Part shown: piece by piece, positions 41,985 to 43,886 of the stretch
Numbering within the stretch: the stretch's first letter is position 1
Layout: the number at the start of each line of letters is the position of its first letter
Source of the DNA: Deltaproteobacteria bacterium
GTDB taxonomy: Bacteria; Desulfobacterota; Syntrophia; Syntrophales; JACQWR01
Assembly: GCA_026388415.1 (NCBI GenBank)
Contig: JAPLJV010000060.1
Location: 1 to 43,886 of the forward strand
Length of the DNA stretch: 43,886 nt
Reading direction: 5' to 3'
Program-made: the position numbers and the translations under genes
The notes under the pieces: model-generated
What the model was told of the DNA's origin: nothing
Seen by the model: only the letters and a program-made list of their open reading frames with translations
The model's database searches: none

Positions 41985-42704
41985 ATGAAGAAAAGAATGA
42001 TGGCGCTGATTGTATTTTTACTCACCTTTGTTGTTATTTCCGGCACTCTGGCAGCCGAAAAACCCCGGATCGGCGTGCTGCGGTTCACGAACAACACCCA
42101 TGCGGGCTGGTGGCATGGCGGCATGGGGTCGGAGCTCCAGGATATGCTGATCGCTGAACTGGCCAGCACGAAATCCTTTACCATCGTCGAACGGAAGGAA
42201 CTGGAAGGCGTCGTCAGCGAACAGAAGCTGGGTGCTTCCGGCCTGGTACGGAAAGAGACCGCCCCGGAGATCGGCAAGCTGACAGGCGCCCGGTGGCTCA
42301 TCTCAGCAACCGTAACCTCTTTTGAAGAGAATACGGGCGGCAAGGATGCCGGGTTTTCCCTGATGGGAGTTTCCGTCGGCGGCAACAAGGGCAAGGCCTA
42401 TATGGCCGTTGACTTAAAGGTGATGGATACGAACACCGGCGAAATCGCCGATGTGAGAACCGTTGAAGCCACCTCCGAATCCACGGGCATGCGGCTGGGT
42501 CTGAACCTGAGCTTCTTCTCCGGAAATATCGGCGAAAAGGCAAAAACTCCCACCGCGAAGGCCATAAGAGGCTGCGTTGTGGAAATTGCCAATTACCTGG
42601 AATGTTCTATGATCCAAGGGAAAGAGAGCAGCTGCATGAAGGAGTTTGACGAAAAGGATAGCAAAAGAAAGCAGAAAACAAGAGACGCCATCAAATTAGA
42701 CTGA
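41985..42704 (+). CDS. CsgG-family exported protein
   Basis: A 239-residue protein with a cleavable signal (LIVFLLTFVVISGTLA) and no lipobox cysteine. It is a clearer CsgG-family member than its neighbour: RIGVLRFTNNT, LQDMLIAELASTKSFTIVER, KELEGVVSEQKLGASGLV, EIGKLTGARWLISATVTSF, AVDLKVMDTNTGEIADVRTV, with a Gly-rich GGKDAGFSLMGVSVGGNKG where CsgG has its transmembrane hairpins. The C-terminus is very basic and acidic (DEKDSKRKQKTRDAIKLD). taaggaggt precedes the ATG. CsgG proteins form outer-membrane secretion pores; CsgG-like relatives such as FlgO/LpoB do not. Which applies here is not clear. Confidence 0.8.
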   Translation: MKKRMMALIVFLLTFVVISGTLAAEKPRIGVLRFTNNTHAGWWHGGMGSELQDMLIAELASTKSFTIVERKELEGVVSEQKLGASGLVRKETAPEIGKLTGARWLISATVTSFEENTGGKDAGFSLMGVSVGGNKGKAYMAVDLKVMDTNTGEIADVRTVEATSESTGMRLGLNLSFFSGNIGEKAKTPTAKAIRGCVVEIANYLECSMIQGKESSCMKEFDEKDSKRKQKTRDAIKLD

Positions 42705-42864
42705 TCCTGGCTTTGAATCGGGGCACGGCTTGCCGTGCCCCGACGGCCAGGGACGGCTGGCGCCTTGCTGCAACACCTCGATATCCCTGAGCCGTCAAAT
42801 AATCGGCGAACCATTTACCCATGTCCCGCGTGCCGCCGATAATGCCAATCTGAATTTTCTTCAT
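42691..42864 (-). pseudogene. tyrA: Truncated prephenate dehydrogenase (tyrA) start fragment
   Basis: From the ATG at 42864 the frame reads [20 protein letters not shown] followed by DYLTAQGYR, the NAD-binding N-terminus of TyrA-type prephenate dehydrogenases. Then homology stops and the frame runs through a palindromic repeat to a TGA at 42691, inside the 3' end of the convergent CsgG-family gene. So only about 30 codons of the gene remain. The ATG overlaps the aroC remnant's stop as ATGA, which shows that the two once formed a coupled aromatic-amino-acid operon. Confidence 0.7.
42720..42741. repeat. Perfect palindromic repeat next to the tyrA fragment
   Basis: ggggcacggc-tt-gccgtgcccc: ten-base arms with a two-base centre. 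It lies exactly where tyrA homology ends and 16 bases after the stop of the CsgG-family gene. It is not followed by a T-run. It resembles dispersed REP-like palindromes; a related, imperfect copy is at 43298. Confidence 0.65.
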
Positions 42865-43195
42865 CCCTCTATCGCTTTCTGTCTCAACAGATGATCAGCA
42901 AGCACTATATCCACCATCGCTTCGCAGACGGGCACGATGCGCGGGATCGTTGCCACATCGTGCCTTCCCTTGACGCTGATCTCTCTGGCCTGACCTGATA
43001 TATCAATGGTTTCTGAACCTTGCCGATGGAGGGGATGGGTTTGCTGGCCACCCTGATGACTAAGGGCTGCCCGCTCGTGATGCCGGCCGGAATGCCGCCG
43101 GCGTGATTGAAACGAAATCCATCCGCAGCCATTGCATCGTTATTGGCCGAGCCCGTCATCGAGGCTACCCGAAAGCCGGAGCCGATTCCCAGGCC
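42861..43195 (-). pseudogene. aroC: Chorismate synthase (aroC) remnant, truncated and frameshifted
   Basis: The minus strand encodes the C-terminal third of chorismate synthase in two frames. Frame one: [19 protein letters not shown], then [20 protein letters not shown] and [16 protein letters not shown]. Frame two, from about 43010: [20 protein letters not shown], then [21 protein letters not shown] and TGA at 42861. Adding one A in the short run at 43010–43012 rejoins them. The normal family motif GGIxGGISNGQ is changed to [11 protein letters not shown]. About two-thirds of the gene (the 5' part) is missing; upstream of 43195 similarity fades into unrelated sequence ending at another palindrome. 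Its stop overlaps the tyrA start. Confidence 0.8.
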
Positions 43196-43297
43196 GCAGA
43201 ACGGATGACACCGTAAGCGGAACCCATGCCGAAACAGCCCAGAGCAATCTCTTAACGACTACAAAAAGCCTGTAGCTTCAGGATGGGGTATGGAAAG

Positions 43298-43317
43298 GGG
43301 CACAGCAGGCTGCGCCC
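43298..43317. repeat. Imperfect palindromic repeat at the other edge of the aroC remnant
   Basis: gggcacagc-ag-gctgcgccc: nine-base arms with one mismatch, preceded by a g so that it begins ggggcac like the copy at 42720. It lies 17 bases before the stop of the next minus-strand gene. Confidence 0.5.
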
Positions 43318-43333
43318 ATGTATATCTTTATAG

Positions 43334-43886
43334 TTATGGTGTGTCGGTCGCCGACTTTTCCTCCCGCCCGTATTTCCGTCTCAAAAATTGCTCACCCGTG
43401 GCCGGATAGAGGGCGTAGATAAGCAAGTCTTCATCCGTTTTGGCCAAGTCTCCTAATTTCTTTCTGGCATCTTCGAGTTCCGGGGCGATATAGTCTGCCG
43501 GACGGCCCGTAACGGGGGTTTGTCCCTTTTTGTAGCCCTTGAGCACCTTTTTCTGCACCTCGGGGTCTATGGGTGTGGGAGTCTGGCCGTAGAGACCGTA
43601 CATCAGGTCCTTGAATTGCGTCGTGACCATCTTGTATCTGCCGTAGAGGACATTCATGACGGCCTGCACACCCACGATCTGGGAAGTCGGGGTCACGAGC
43701 GGCACGGTCCCGGATTCCTTGCGGGTGCGCGGGATTTCATCATATACTTCCTGGAGACGGTCGAGGGCCTTCATTTCTTTTAACTGACTGATCAGATTGG
43801 AAATCATGCCGCCCGGTATCTGATGGGCCAGCACGCCCGTATCAATCACGGAGAGGGTATTGGTGGCCAGAAAGGCGGCGTACTTG
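43334..43886 (-). CDS. Pyruvate carboxylase subunit B / oxaloacetate decarboxylase alpha, C-terminal part, cut by the window edge
   Basis: The frame is open to the right edge. It reads FLATNTLSVIDTGVLAHQIP, then GGMISNLISQLKEMKALDRL, IPRTRKESGTVPLVTPTSQI and VGVQAVMNVLYGRYKMVTTQ, then LYGQTPTPIDPEVQKKVLKG: the end of the carboxyltransferase TIM barrel and the following helical domain of the OadA/PycB family. The gene starts outside the window. After PEVQKKVLKGYKKGQTPVTG it ends with a charged tail (REEKSATDTP) and no biotinyl domain with a (A/V)MKM site, so the biotin carrier must be a separate protein. It may work with a biotin carboxylase to make oxaloacetate, or as a decarboxylase. Confidence 0.9.
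   Translation of the reverse strand, partial: KYAAFLATNTLSVIDTGVLAHQIPGGMISNLISQLKEMKALDRLQEVYDEIPRTRKESGTVPLVTPTSQIVGVQAVMNVLYGRYKMVTTQFKDLMYGLYGQTPTPIDPEVQKKVLKGYKKGQTPVTGRPADYIAPELEDARKKLGDLAKTDEDLLIYALYPATGEQFLRRKYGREEKSATDTP

Noticed and set aside
39717-42704. Curli secretion operon (csgG with csgE/csgF/csgA)
   Set aside because: No CsgA/B-like amyloid repeats, CsgE or CsgF are nearby, and the first gene is FlgT/LPP20-like instead.

Overview
The window looks like a chromosomal segment of a deltaproteobacterium in the broad sense, probably an anaerobe of the Syntrophales/Syntrophobacterales kind. This is inferred from gene content and order, not from a marker gene. The pointers are a mfd–surA pair, a CarD regulator followed by a membrane PIN/TRAM protein, ispD, ispF and gltX, a CoA-disulfide-reductase/rhodanese fusion, a carboxyltransferase of the methylmalonyl/propionyl/glutaconyl-CoA family, and at the right edge a pyruvate carboxylase/oxaloacetate decarboxylase type subunit. 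Coding density is high, base composition is moderate, and TTG/GTG starts are common. I see no tRNA, rRNA, CRISPR array, intact insertion sequence or prophage.

Layout. 1–942: the first 54 codons of a class-III aminotransferase running off the left edge, then about 780 bp of gene-free DNA with possible mobile-element debris. 943–2199: an MFS transporter. 2243–6876 (minus): panC, panD, a DUF502 membrane protein, metK and ahcY, i.e. pantothenate precursor synthesis joined to the SAM/SAH cycle. An intrinsic terminator sits directly against the panC ribosome-binding site, with a structured leader before it. 7045–9782 (minus): pgk, truA and a Yip1-family membrane protein. 9985–11553: the carboxyltransferase. 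11569–15958 (minus): carD, PIN/TRAM protein, ispD, ispF, gltX, with start/stop overlaps in the distal part. 16148–20479: a HAD phosphatase-like protein, an unassigned left-handed beta-helix protein, an Orn-type exonuclease, and the CoA-disulfide reductase fusion. 20500–25201 (minus): mfd then surA. 25427–28453: an exonuclease III, a stand-alone mannose-6-phosphate-isomerase-type cupin, a damaged GGDEF gene, a metallo-beta-lactamase-fold hydrolase and a cyclophilin. 28743–30332: amt–glnK behind a sigma-54 promoter; this PII protein lacks the usual uridylylated tyrosine. 30458–34741: a cupin, diacylglycerol kinase, a PAP2 phosphatase, a seven-bladed RCC1-type lipoprotein and a lipoprotein with three internal repeats. 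34986–39607: the conserved rpmH–rnpA–yidD–yidC–jag–mnmE cluster. 39717–42704: three exported proteins, one FlgT/LPP20-like and two CsgG-like, in one operon. 42691–43317: broken aroC and tyrA remnants bracketed by palindromic repeats. 43334–43886: the 3' part of a pyruvate carboxylase B/oxaloacetate decarboxylase alpha gene.

Most of the window is housekeeping. The best candidates for something not yet described are: (i) the exported FlgT-like/CsgG-like trio, whose middle member carries a cysteine-rich insertion and a TPR tail; (ii) the attenuator-like leader of the pan–metK–ahcY operon; (iii) the divergent MetK; (iv) the amt-linked PII without Tyr51; and (v) the aroC–tyrA remnant between palindromes.
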